Source: Mytilus trossulus
Lineage: Eukaryota; Mollusca; Bivalvia; Mytilida; Mytilidae
Reading direction: 5' to 3'
Length of the DNA stretch: 64,000 nucleotides
NCBI RefSeq assembly: GCF_036588685.1
Contig: NC_086380.1
Coordinates: forward strand, 34,176,692-34,240,691
The translations under genes were made by a program, and so were the position numbers. Below the pieces are notes generated by a model. The model saw only the letters and a program-made list of their open reading frames with translations. It searched no databases and was not told the origin of the DNA. Positions 37,501-48,696 of the stretch are shown here, piece by piece (position 1 is the stretch's first letter; each line of letters opens with the position of its first letter).

Positions 37501-40500
37501 AAAACAGTCAACAGGTATAATAATTTACAATAAACCATTAATATATCTTGTACATTTTAGGATTTTAACATCATAGAAAAAAAAATGAAAAACAAAACTG
37601 CTGAATGAAAGCCTGACTGTAACTGTTTAGCTTGTTAAAAAAATGCTTACTCTCAAAGGAGTAGGTCCGGTAATGACCGATTTTGGCCTCAAATTTCAGA
37701 TTCATCTGACAAAAGATTTTGACCTCTTTTTAAACATTTAAGTGTCTATTTAAATTGATTCAATTAATTTATGTGAAAGATTTTAACTAATTTAGTCATT
37801 AAAAACGACACAATTCAAGCTTAAATTTGAAAAATCTACCAAATATGCCGAAAAATGTCACTTTTCAGATGTTTTTTTTGTCAAAAATGAAAGTGGCCGC
37901 ATTGTGTTCATCCTCAACCTTTATATATGTTATGTATTATCATCAAATACAACTTACATTTCAATATTTAGGATGAACATGAATGCGGCCACTTTCGTTT
38001 TACTCGGACACCCTCTCAAATTCAACTAAAATGCTAGAATTATGAAAATTTCAGTTCTTTAGCATGACTTATTGGTGCTAGTACCTGATATTTGTGTATT
38101 GTATTGTCAAAAACAGCCCATATTTATGGAGCAGAAGCATTCTACTGTCCAATAAATTACTAAAAGTTTTCATTTTAACAATTTTGTAAAACTGCTATAT
38201 TTTGGGGCCAAATATTACATGACCTATGTCTTACTGGACCTTCTCCTTTGAATTATATTGGTTTTGAATTTTTATTGATTTATAATACTGCTATATGTAT
38301 TGCAAAGATTCCCTTTTAAATTAAATTCTTGTCATTCAGATATAGTTCAATTTTTCATACTATGGATACATTTGACTTAACATTTCACTTACTTGTTTTA
38401 TGTTCTCATTTTGATTTGATGAACATGTTCAAGCATTTATGTAATGAAAATTTAAGTTCTTGTAAAGTTAGATTAGGTTCAAGATATATGTATTGAACTT
38501 GTGAGATGAGATTTAAGATGAGAAATACTGTAACAGTGTTATTATTTTATGGTGCTCAATTTTATGGTTCCATCAGTGGCAGCATTTTCATGGGACCTAG
38601 TTTTTCTCATCTTTGTATTTTCTTTTTCAGTTAGAATTGATAACACAACAAGCAATGAAAGCAGGTTTTACTGGAGGTCTAGTTGTAGATTTTCCTAACA
38701 GTACAAAGGCTAAAAAGTATGCTATTTTCTCAATTTATTCCTTTTCAACATTAAAAATCATATAAGTGTTTACAAATTAAATAAGTGCCAGTCTTTTTTA
38801 AGAACGAGGCAAGTAGTACCTTCTAAATACGTGCTAAAAAAAGTCAAACTAACCATTTTATTTTGAAGTATCAATCATCCTGAATTAGGAATGGTAGGTC
38901 TTATGTTTCTGACTGTCTGCAAATAGTCAAAACATCTAGATAAATTTTGGTATGAATGATTACAAATTAAACAAATAGTTCCCTGAAATTGTTAATTTTT
39001 GTGCATTTCAAACAAATTATATCTTGAAATACCAGAAATGGAAAAAAAAACAATGTTATATGTGTGTACCATTATACTTTTTGAACTAAAATAAAGGTAA
39101 ACTTGAATGGGTTTTAGTTTGTCATGTTTTCACCACTGCCTAATTCCTGTCAGATTGTAACTGAAATACTCAAACAACCAGAAATGATGCATGACCAATG
39201 TTTAAAAATAAAACTCACCTTTATTTCAATATCTTATATCTAAGAGTAAATTTTAAATTGCATGTTTCTTTTGCTCCTTAAAACTTGTCAGTCAATTTAA
39301 ATTATATAACATCTTATTTTGTAGAATGTTTTTATGTTTATTTGCTGGAGGTCAACCACAGCAGCTACCAAAGGCACTGGGAACAGAAGGTGCTAATACT
39401 TCAAAAAATCAAGTAGCTTACAGTGATAAAAGGTACAGTTTGTTTGAAACAGGGATACAGTTTAAAATTTATCAGTAAAGATAAATTATATAAGGCTTTT
39501 GTTTAGAAACTTTTGAATGCATGAATTTTTCAGATAATAAAAAAAAATACACTGGCCTATTATTAAAGACGTACCAGATGGGCACACAAATTTTGACGGA
39601 ACATGTTAATGAAAAAACTTTTACAATTTACACATACAACTGTTTATAGTGAATCACAAAACACAGATCAAGGAAGAAATTTGGTGGCATAATTTTTACT
39701 GTCCTCGAGCTATGGCCCTTTATAAGCATAAAATTTGCAAAAGTTTCAATTCCATTCTCTGACTTTAGTTTGCCTCAATGAAATTTTATAAAACTTACAC
39801 ACAATGCTTATAACCATTATTACCATAAAACGCAGATCAAGTTTGATAATTTGATGACATCACTTTTACTGATCTTGAGTTAGTTATGACCCTTTATAAA
39901 TGTAAAAATTGCTAAATCTGTTATTCTATTCTCTTAACTTTAGTTTGCCTCAACAAAATGTAATGAAACTTATAGAAAATGCTTATAATCATAAAAGAGC
40001 TTTAACTATTTGAATTGTGTATCTGCATGTGGAAGTAAACTAATGCATACTTTCACTGTGGCCCATAAACACATACTCCATTTATTTTTTTAATGAAAGT
40101 TACATAAAGTTGTTTCTATTTCTACAGACAAAATTTTAAACAGTTAAGAGGTAAAAATCTAAAGAAAAGTAGAGATTGGATTTTAGAGAAAAAAGAAAGA
40201 AGGAGGAGACAAGGAAAGTAAGTAAAACATAATAAAAATGATGCTTATTAAGTATCCAAGAGACAGAAGATCTACCAAAATAGATATAGGAAGATGTGGT
40301 GTGAGTGCCAATGAGACAACTCTCCATCCAAATAACAATTTAGAAAAGTAAACCATTATAGGTCAATGTACGGCCTTCAACACAGAGCCTTGGCTCACTC
40401 CCAACAACAAGCAAAATGTCTGCCGAAATTGTAAATGGGTCTCAGTGGGGTGTACCGGTAAGGTTGATACAGGATTAGCCAATATTTTGATGATGTGAAG

Positions 40501-42391
40501 CATAGAATTTAAATGATTTTGCATGAAAACAAGATATGAAAGTGGACTGGACACATGAAAATAAAAATGCAATTATAACAATGATCAGCCCCCCCACATA
40601 ACATAGCTGAATAATTATCTGAAGTCAGTATAAGCTCTAGATATATTTTAAGTTGTAAGAATGAACCATTTGATTTGAGGAGACAGGCTTGTATATATTT
40701 TAAGAAAAATTGTGGACGCATCTGGATCGAAAACAAAATTCTTGTCCAATTTTTTGCTATTAGAAACGAAAATTTCCAACAGAATTAATTTATAGCATTT
40801 AATTTAAATGAACATGATGAATAAAAACGGGCATATTTTGTAGCAGGGGTTTTCATGTTTGACCGGAATGTCTGTTTCGCCAAGCTGACCTTTAAAAACT
40901 TCCCCCACCCTTTCCAGAATCCTGGATATGCCCCTGTTGCCTGTGATTTTTATTTGCACCCTTCTTTATACCTCAGCTGGCCAAAAGGGCTAAGAGAGCT
41001 TTTCTCATCACTTGGCGTCCGTCTTCATCGTTAACTTTTACAAACATCTTCTCCTATGAAACTACTGGGCCAAATTTAACCAAACTTGGCCACAATTATC
41101 ATTGGGGTAACATGTGTCCCGTGACCCAGCCAACAACCAAGATGGCTGCTATGGCTAAAAATAGAACATAAGGGTAAAATGTAGGTTTTGGCTTATATCT
41201 CTGAAAACAAAGCATTTAGAGCAAATCTGAAAGGCAGTAAAAATGTTTATCAGGTCAAGATCTATCTGCTCTGAAATTTTCAGATGAATCAGACAACCCA
41301 TTGTTGGGTTGCTGCCCCTGAATTGGTAATTTTATGGAAATTTTAGTTTTGGGTTAATTATTTGGAATATTATTATAGATAGAGATAAACTGTAAACAGC
41401 AATAATGTACAGCAAAGTAAGACCTAAAAAGAAGTCATCATGACCAAAATGGTCAATTGAACCCCTACGGAGTTATTGCCCTTTTTATGGTAATTTTTTA
41501 ACAATTTTAACAAAATTTGTAAAATTTTAATAACATTTTCCACTGTAACTACTTGGCCAAGTTCATTATAGATAGAGATAATTGTAAGCAGCAAGAATGT
41601 TCAGTAAAGTAAGATATACAAACACATCACCATCACCAAACCACAATTTTGTCTTGAATCCCTCTGTGTCCTTTGTTTAATATTCACATAGACCAAGGTG
41701 AGCGACACAGGCTCTTTAGAGCTTCTAGTTACATAATATTTTCCACTGTAACTACTTGGCCAAGTTCATTATAGATAGTGGTGATTGTTAGCAGCAAAAA
41801 TGTGCAGCAAAGTATGATCTACAAACATATCACCATCATCAAAACACAATTTTGTTATGAATCAATCTGTGTCCGTAGCACATAGACCAAGGTGACCGAC
41901 ACAGGATCTTTACAGCCTCTAGTTTTATATCACAATAATGATAATCAAGCTCACACATACCTGCCAACTTTTCAAAATGCCCATGGGGGTTTTGAGGGGA
42001 AGATGTCTGTCACAGTCCTAAAAAACCTTCAAGGGGACCTGGAAATACATTTTTATGTTGTTTTTTGGCTTCTTCATACTTTTATAAGCATAAAGTCATT
42101 GTGAAAATAATTGTTTTGTTTAAATTGTGGACAAAATTGCTCTTTCAAAATTTCAATTTGGGAGCCTTCTTGGGGGAAATCCACCGCAAATAGTGACAGT
42201 TGGCAGGTATGCTCACAAATCAGTCGATTATTCAATAATCATAATAATAAATGCTCACAATTATTTCTGAATTTACAGAAAATTATTATGATTATTAATA
42301 TTACTTATTAATTAATTCATATTTCATGTTTTGTAGAGAAGTTCGACCTGATACAAAATACACAGGAAGAAAGAGGAAAGCAGTATTTTAA
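28583..42391 (+). CDS. BUD23: BUD23, 18S rRNA (guanine-N7) methyltransferase (complete, 11 exons)
   Basis: BUD23, with TRMT112, methylates a guanine N7 in 18S rRNA during small-subunit assembly in the nucleus. Exons: 28583-28627, 34043-34080, 34573-34668, 35189-35271, 36379-36475, 36835-36931, 37464-37514, 38631-38716, 39325-39432, 40128-40217 and 42337-42391. They total 846 nt, giving 281 aa plus TAA, the length of human BUD23. The SAM-binding motif 'LDVGCGSGLSG' is at 57-67 and the acidic residue of motif II at D81 ('GVDISPSML'). '[10 protein letters not shown]' is at 101-110 and '[13 protein letters not shown]' in exon 6. The C-terminus '[21 protein letters not shown]' style basic tail matches the family's nuclear-localisation and Bud23 domain. 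All acceptors are AG. Donors are GT, with exon 1 using GTCAGT. Intron 1 is 5.4 kb. AATAAA at 42670-42675 may be the polyadenylation signal. Confidence 0.96.
29048..29942. mobile_element. Long inverted repeat (arms about 290 bp) in BUD23 intron 1
   Basis: The left arm (29048-29343) and right arm (29653-29942) are close reverse complements: for example 'cccgtatcaaaaagtggata' on the left and 'tatccactttttgatacggg' on the right. Both arms stay open for about 100 codons in mirrored frames ('[17 protein letters not shown]'). Flanking 'gtctcattgggg' (28946) and 'ccccaatgagac' (30038) hint at an outer inverted pair, so the whole unit may be 28.95-30.05 kb. Confidence 0.82.
31050..31176. mobile_element. 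Palindromic MITE with 'ggaataacagtactg' ends
   Basis: 57-bp arms: 'ggaataacagtactgtagtt' pairs with 'aacgacagtactgttattcc', then 'accaccgtcaatt' with 'aattgacggtgg', then 'tttgacggtcg' with 'cgaccgtcaaa'. The loop is about 13 bp. There is no coding capacity. 'ttgacgg' motifs recur in the flank (31290-31480). Confidence 0.88.
31683..31988 (-). repeat. Interspersed repeat family D, reverse copy
   Basis: 'ttatgccccatttatgggca', 'ggttaaagtttttggtg' and 'aagtccaatcaacttgaa' are the reverse complement of the family D copy at 7393-7840, but with only one internal unit. The 'tgtttgtctgtctg' tract corresponds to the 'gacggac' tract. Confidence 0.8.
34752..34985 (-). repeat. Interspersed repeat family D, reverse truncated copy
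   Basis: It sits in BUD23 intron 3: 'ttatgccacatttatgggca' ... 'tgtcccgcttcaggttaaag' ... 'gaagtccaatcaacttgaaa'. The sense matches 31683-31988, and the far end is missing. Confidence 0.8.
37655..38250 (+). mobile_element. MITE family H, copy in BUD23 intron 7
   Basis: The ends 'aaaggagtaggtccggtaa' and 'ttactggaccttctccttt' form about 19-bp terminal inverted repeats. A second, internal inverted pair sits in the centre: 'gaaagtggccgcatt' (about 37890) and 'aatgcggccactttc' (about 37983). An inverted relative lies in a RAN intron at 49436-50006. Confidence 0.85.
40247..40480. repeat. Mussel-type interspersed repeat ('gtgccaatgagacaac')
   Basis: Located in BUD23 intron 10: 'gtgtgagtgccaatgagaca' and 'aggtcaatgtacggccttca' are sequences I associate with a widespread bivalve repeat (recollection, not a search). 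A 'gggtctcagtggggtg' at 40439 resembles the flank of the 29-kb inverted repeat. Confidence 0.6.
40971..41925 (-). mobile_element. Interspersed repeat family A, copy 4 (shortened) with duplicated end
   Basis: Located in BUD23 intron 10. It runs 'cctcagctggccaaaagggc' to 'agagcttctagtt' (41730) in inverse sense and contains only one internal half (about 760 bp). It is followed directly by a second partial end unit (41731-41925), again finishing 'cctctagtt'. Confidence 0.82.
41955..42211. mobile_element. MITE family F, 257 bp, in BUD23 intron 10
   Basis: Ends 'catacctgccaac' and 'gttggcaggtatg' are reverse complements. The interior includes 'tttgggagccttcttggggg'. A relative with ends 'catgcctaccaac'/'gtaggtatg' lies at 61979-62203 in syntaxin intron 3, in the opposite sense. 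Confidence 0.8.
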
Positions 42392-42716
42392 AATAAAATT
42401 CTTCATTTATGAACTTTAATAATGTGTGTCAGCTGACTTGGCTGATGAAGAAATGTGACAGCAAATTTATTAATTGTGGAACCAAGAAAAATTGCTACAA
42501 AAAAATATTTTATTGATATATTTTAATTTTATGAAGCTATTAGAATGCCGGTTTTGGAACAAAGACTTTTGTTTGGCTTTTAAGATCTGTTTGTTATTTA
42601 AGGATTAAAACACCCCTGCTTCATTGTTGTCAGAAAAAAACCTTGTTAATTGGTAATGTTAGATATTACAATAAATGCCTTTATAAGAATCTTTATTTCA
42701 TATTTCATTTGAATAT

Positions 42717-42878
42717 CAGTGGCGGATCCAGAATTTTTCACAAGTAGGGGCCCACTGACTCCCTAAGAGGGGGCCTACTCCAGTCACGCTTCAAGGATCC
42801 CCTATATAAGCAACCATTTGTTTCCCAAAAAGGAGGGCCCTGCCCTCCCCCCCCCCCCCCCCCTAAATCCACATCTGA
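42717..42878 (+). mobile_element. GGATCCAG-type MITE
   Basis: It starts 'cagtggcggatccag' and ends 'taaatccacatctga', with a 'gggggcctactccagtcacg' interior and an expanded C run (about 42847-42862). It is close to the copy at 46645-46769. Confidence 0.8.
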
Positions 42879-43076
42879 ATATAAACATTGCCATAAGATG
42901 GCATTGGATACAATTAAAAGATATGAAAGACACTTTGCAGGAATCTTATTTAAATACTGTTAATTCAGAAATGTTTATAATGTTGTAAATATAGCTAATT
43001 GTGTCAAGATAGGTTTTCCCAAAATATAATCCTTGTTTTAAATAAATGGGGAATGTGTCTATGGGACACAGATAAA

Positions 43077-43610
43077 AAGTTATAATGGAACATAACTGAA
43101 CAATGGTTAAGGTCATTATGGAACATAACTGAACAAAGGTTAAAGTTATCATGGAACATAACTGAACGAAGGTTAAAGTTATCATGGAACATAACTGAGC
43201 AAAGGTTAAAGTTATCATGGAACATAACTGAACAAAGGTTAAAGTTATCATGGAACATAACTGAACAAAGGTTAAAGTTATCATGGAACATAACTGAACA
43301 AAGGTTAAAGTTATCATGGAACATAACTGAACAAAGGTTAAAGTTATCATGGAACATAACTGAACAAAGGTGAAAGTTATCATGGAACATAACTGAACAA
43401 AGGTGAAAGTTATCATGGAACATAACTGAACAAAGGTTAAAGTTATCATGAAACATAACTGAACAAAGGTTAAAGTTATCATGGAACATAACTGAACAAA
43501 GGTGAAAGTTATCATGGAACATTACTGAACAAAGGTTAAAGTTATCTAGGAACATAACTGAACAAAGGTTAAAGTTATTATGGGACAGAACTGAAGAATG
43601 GTTAAAATGG
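43077..43610. repeat. 33-bp minisatellite, about 16 copies
   Basis: The unit is close to 'aaagttatcatggaacataactgaacaaaggtt'-type sequence, 33 bp long (for example 'catggaacataactgaacaa' in nearly every copy). Central copies are almost identical, while the first and last units diverge ('aaggtcattatgg', 'atgggacagaactgaag'). Because 33 is a multiple of three and the unit lacks stops in two minus-strand frames, long repetitive frames appear, but nothing suggests they are translated. Confidence 0.95.
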
Positions 43611-43724
43611 CACAATTTGTTTTGTGAAAAATCAATATTGTGTTTAAGTTTCAATCATTTGGTTTAAAAGGCAAATATCAGTTAGAGAAGGAAAATGCAA
43701 AAAAGTTCACTAATGATGCAACAA

Positions 43725-43925
43725 AATTTTGTACAAAATGAAGAGTTATCTCCCCTTTGCAATGAATTTTCAGTGCTTTCTATGTATTTTTGTTCTCTTT
43801 ATTTGTTGCACACAATTTAACTTTGAGAAAGAATGAACTTGTGATATGAAATAGATGAAAACATTTTGAAAACAAAATATGTCATGTGCTATCCACTGCC
43901 TGGTTTTTCCATGGACACCCTCTTA
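43725..43925 (+). repeat. Interspersed repeat K, copy 2
   Basis: 'tgtacaaaatgaagagttat' ... 'tttccatggacaccct' is the diverged reverse complement of 25596-25810. It follows the minisatellite. Confidence 0.65.
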
Positions 43926-45282
43926 AGTTTCAATCATTTGGTTAAGGCAAATATCAGTAAGAAAATGAAAACACAAAAAAAAAAATCAATTGGTAAAGGG
44001 GCATAACTGTAGTGACACCACAAAAAAATAAACTTGATCTGTGTTTTTTGGTAGTATGCATTGTGTCTTAATTTCATAACATTTGGTGGAGGTTAAATTA
44101 AGTTACAAAACAGAAATGAACAAAAAAATAAGCAATTTTTCCATCTGTAAAGGGATATAACTCTAGAACGGTTAAAGTGACACCATCAAAATTCAAGAGT
44201 TTGCTAAGTTCTTATAAAATTGAAATATACCTTTCTCAAATTATCATAATGGAGTACATGAGACGGACTCCAGTCATAATACCTTACTCAGTACTAGGAG
44301 TACAAAACTAGCTTTAGAAACACCAAATCCAGTTATTTGACGGGTTTATTTCTCATGCTTGAGTATGAGAATCATGCTTTAGGTTATCTATTGCTTATGG
44401 TATCGAGAAAACAGACCAAAACCACAAAAACTTAACATAGACCAATTAAAGAAAATGAGGTTTATTTTATTTTGAGTCCTAAACATAAAGCTTAACTTCC
44501 AAGTATCACAAAAAGTTATAAACTTAACATGATCCAAGATAATGAGGCCAATGTCAGATAAACCAAAATAGAAATACATGTACAACCTTACAATCATTCC
44601 ACGAAATTTAATATCCACGAATATGTTAGTTTTCCACAATCCACGAAAATTGATACCCACGAAAATAAATGAATCCACAGTATAATGGAAAATGGGGCAA
44701 AATACTAAATCTAGCATACCACTGAACCATGTTACAGTGGCTTGACTATTAGTGTTTCTCTCCCTCAATTGCAACTTATTCAAAATTCTGACCAAATATA
44801 AAATCAAATTGTTCAACTAAGCTTTCATATAGTTTTCTTTCTAAAAGTATTCTGTATTCATAAGAATAAGCCAATATGTGAATTAAAACATTTCGTATTC
44901 TGTAAAGTTGCAATATGTTTGTGGGAAGTTTCCATGGGGAGATAATGATTTTTTTCTTTCAAAAAGTCTTTATTCAAAAGAACATTATTTTAGGTTATCT
45001 CCATATGGAAACTTATCAATAGCATATTGTTATTTCACACATATTTTACTGAATATATGATGTTTTATTTAAAATTATATCTGATTTTTATGATTATAGA
45101 ATATTTTTATAAAGAAAAACTATATAAAAGCTTAGTTTGGACATTTTTATAGCAGTTCAACATAATAACAGTTTACCTTCAACATGGAAATGACAATAGT
45201 ATACCTATACAAATTGATGAACAAATTTTGTCACAACATCATTAAAGTGGAGTTAATTAGGATTTTGAGTATGTTTAATTTT

Positions 45283-45566
45283 AGGGAGCTACCATTTGAT
45301 TTTTATGGGGGGGCTAGGATGAAATTTGAAAAAAATAGGCAGGACAGGAGTTTTGAGTAAAAAAAAAGGCAGGATGAGACACGTGCAAAAAAAATTAGTC
45401 AGGACGACAATTTAGGTAAAAAAAGTCAGGATAAACTAAGAAAAAAAAAAGGCAGGACCGAACAGAGTGAAAAATAAAAAGGCAGGACAGAGATTACAGC
45501 TAAAAAAAAATGCAGGACAAATTTTTTCATCCTAGCCCCCCCATAAAAATCAAATGGTAGCTCCCT
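45283..45566. mobile_element. Complete MITE with about 42-bp GGGAGCTACC inverted repeats
   Basis: The left end 'agggagctaccatttgattt' continues through 'ttatgggggggctagga'; the right end 'tcctagcccccccataa' continues to 'aaatcaaatggtagctccct'. The inverted repeats are nearly perfect. The body is a run of 'aaaaaaggcaggac' variants on one strand. There is no reading frame. A truncated relative lies at 20114-20295. Confidence 0.92.
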
Positions 45567-45619
45567 TATCCCTTTGCACTTTCACATTTTGACTGAACAA
45601 TTTGGGTCAATATTCTGAC

Positions 45620-45744
45620 ATTGGCGGATCCAGGGAGTGGGACCCTTCCCTTTTTTTTGGCCATTAAATGCATTTTAATGGGGACATATAGTTAGAACTA
45701 CCACCACCCCCACCCCCCTTTTAAAACTGGCTGGATCCGCCCCT
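45620..45744. mobile_element. Short GGCGGATCCAG inverted-repeat element
   Basis: It begins 'ttggcggatccagg' and ends 'ctggatccgcccctg', giving about 12-bp inverted ends around a roughly 100-bp body that differs from the 42717 and 46645 copies. It may be a separate subfamily. Confidence 0.7.
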
Positions 45745-46009
45745 GATTCTGACCAGTTGAACAAATTGCAATTTGGTCAAAATTTTGAATGAGTTGCTAA
45801 TGCCGGAGAGCAACACTATCAAGTCACTGTAATAAGGTAAGTTGCCATCAACCAGTTGGACATGTACAATTTACAATAATTCTGAACACCAAATAAAGTA
45901 GGCCTTTTGCTAGACTTGCTAAACTTACCTTTCTTTTATTTTTTTTCTTACCAATTTATGTTTATTGATAAGTGCCAGACTACTGATTGCCCTTTGAGAA
46001 ACATTCCTC

Positions 46010-46168
46010 CTGCAGATGTCAGTATAATTGTAATCTCCTAGTTATAGCAGTAAAATTGTTTTAGGGGCAAAATTGAAAGAAAAAAAAACTGCAGATGTCA
46101 GTATAATTGTAATCTCCTAGTTATAGCAGTAAAATTGTTTTAGGGGCAAAATTGAAAGAAAAAAAAAC
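46010..46168. repeat. Perfect 79-bp tandem duplication
   Basis: The stretch starting 'tgcagatgtcagtataattg' at about 46011 is repeated immediately from 46090, apparently without a mismatch, both copies ending in 'gaaagaaaaaaaa'. This looks very recent, or it could be an assembly artefact. Confidence 0.88.
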
Positions 46169-46644
46169 ACATAATTAGGAAGGGCATGAAGCAAGTCTAT
46201 TTACTTATAGTATATGATATATGGACTTGACAAGGTATAAAGCATCCATATTTTACACCTTCTAAAATATAAAGCTTTTTTAGAAGTAGTGAGCGAATGC
46301 CACAACTGCCAGATAGAGCTGTCTGACACATAAGTAGCATGCTCTACAAAAAACATTACTCCCTTTTGAAGATAATTTTTTGTTTTACTTGGGTTCCTAC
46401 TTTGAGAGACAGGCTGGACATTCAATACATGCCTGAAGCTGGAATAGAAGTACTTCTTTGTGTTTTGCATGGGATCAACACTCAGCCGTCTGAACGGTGT
46501 GTCCATCATGTGATATTTCTTTTAATTGTAACGGTGCACTTATTTTGTCATTTTAAGCAACAGACCATCATAGAATGCAAACTATATAAAACCTACTCCC
46601 ATCTGACCGCAACCAGTGATTTAATGTTCTTTAACATTTTTATC

Positions 46645-46769
46645 CAGTGGCGGATCCAGGAATTTTCATAAGTTGGGGCCCACTTCAGTCACGCTTCAGT
46701 GATTCCCTATATAAGCAACCAAATTTTTTCCCCAAAAGGGGGGGCCCGGCCCCCCTAAATCCGCATCTG
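46645..46769 (+). mobile_element. GGATCCAG-type MITE
   Basis: 'cagtggcggatccaggaatt' to 'cctaaatccgcatctgg', with 'cagtcacgcttcagtgattc' in the middle, as in the copies at 970 and 42717. Confidence 0.8.
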
Positions 46770-48696
46770 GTATCCATATTTTGAACTTTTTATTAGGTGC
46801 AGATATCTATAAATAGAACATTTTTTGCAGTACATGTACCAGCAAATACCTATTTACTTTCTGATATTAGTTAATGTGAATGAAAAACATTAAATTGTTT
46901 CCTCGGAACAGTGTTTTATAATGAATTCCTGTCAAAAATACCCATCTAATTTGTAGTAAATGAGTTTTGTGGTTAAAAGCATTGTATACATTTTACAACA
47001 TTTAATGAGGCAAACTTAGTAAGAGAATAAATGTGCAAAATCCAGCAATTTTTCCATTTAAGGGGCTCCGATTCTAGAACAGTTACAAGTAATTACACCA
47101 TTCTTTGAACTTGATCTGTGGTCGTAAGTATTGTGCATAAGTTTGTTTTATAACATTAATATTTGGTTGAGGCAAACTAAAAGTTAAGGGAAACATAAAA
47201 TTTCAGCATTTTTTTTCCATTTGTAAAGAAGCACAACTCTATACAGTTAAAGTGACATCACTAAAATCTGTGTTTTAAAGTGTTCAGCATTGTGTATGTT
47301 TTATCACATTTAGTTTAGACAAACTCGAGGCCTAGAAGGTAAACGAAAAAATTCACCAATATTTACATTTGTGGAGGACCATTTCTAATAAAATTTCATA
47401 CTTGATCTGTATTTTGTGGTAATAAGCATTGTGTACAAGTTTCTTAACATTTGGTCGAGGCAAACTCAAGTTGAAGAAGGGAAACCAGTTTTGGGATGTA
47501 CAGAAAAACAAAGGTAAAACTTAATACCCCCTCCATTACAGCAGGGGCATAACCAGAAACTAAAGTCACTTGAAGTGAAGTCTGGCAATCTCCCTTTATA
47601 TGCAAAGGCATTCATGTTTATATCAACACATTATCACTTTTAATATTTATTTTCTGTTGTTTTTGAAAATCACATAAAACAAATGCTTTGTTTCACATAA
47701 AACGAGTTTACAATATCAATTCATTTAAAATCTAATTGAACCTTTCTCTCAATACAATACAAAAGACATATTTTTGTTATATCAAATCTGGGAGACAAGT
47801 AAAAATTGGATCTAACAAAGCATTTATAGTAGAATAATAGCATTAAATGTATCAGAATATACAAGGCTTCATATTTTTTTTAGTTTTGCAGCAATTGAAT
47901 ACATTTAATTGAAGTTATTCACCACAAAATGAATTACAAGAAAATTGCACTAAAAATAACCAAAATTATGTTTTTGTATGTAGTTCATTAACTATGGAAA
48001 AAACATTGAAAAAAAATTATGAAGCCCTGGCCTAAATATTAAGTTCACAATATGACAAAATAGTGTAAAAAGTCCAAAAATAACAACTTTCTTTTTCATA
48101 CAACCCTTTCACACATTAACTTTCTATAAATAGCTTCTTTCCTTTTGAGCAACAGCTATTTTATTACATTGTGATCCATATGAGAATATTAATAATATAC
48201 AACCCTAGCTTAAGAATGCTTCAAATTAACACTGTATTTCCAATTAAATAAATAACATGATTTTTAGTATGTTAAATATCCACATAATTTATAGGATGAC
48301 ACATTTTACAGAGTTAAATGGTAAAATATACAGCTATAATTTTTCTCCAAATGAACAATTCTTTTCTGTATAGCGATGACAATCCAAAGCGTTCTTAAGG
48401 ATGACGTGTGCAGTCCTAACGTAATATCAGATCAATCACCATGGCAACAGAGCAGCTAACAAATGTGACACCAATCATGTATATAAATTGCACCAAAAGG
48501 CATTCCACTATTATTATAATAGAGGGAGCAGATATAAAAATGAGCCATATTATGCTAAATGGAGTAAATTTAAATATTGGCATTCTCTGAATGTCCAACC
48601 AATCAAAAGTCTTCCCCATCTGCAAGGTTTGTTTGTCAGCTACTTTGTTTGGATAAAAACTTCACATGAAATAGTCAGACTAAGTTTAGACACTCA

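Larger units (their letters stand above)
42392..48696. other. Intergenic region between convergent BUD23 and RAN
   Basis: This holds both 3' ends. Repeats listed separately include two complete and one partial GGATCCAG-type MITE, the 33-bp minisatellite, a 79-bp duplication and the GGGAGCTACC MITE. Degenerate units like those at 5085-5285 occur at 43970-44235 and 47040-47545 ('caatttttccat', 'ggataactctagaac', 'atttggt-gaggcaaac', spacing about 160-170 bp). The final 1.1 kb (47.55-48.7) is AT-rich and probably includes the RAN 3' UTR. No further gene was recognised. Confidence 0.6.

Noticed and set aside
42946-43654. Two long overlapping minus-strand open frames with 11-residue repeats
   Set aside because: They are a consequence of a 33-bp minisatellite without stops in those frames. 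Both frames are equally repetitive and no start context, domain or splice partner supports a protein.
44388-44816. Minus-strand open frame of 142 codons
   Set aside because: It runs through a half MITE ('aaataaatgaatccacagta') and a degenerate tandem unit. Composition is Phe/Ile-rich, as expected for AT-rich noise.
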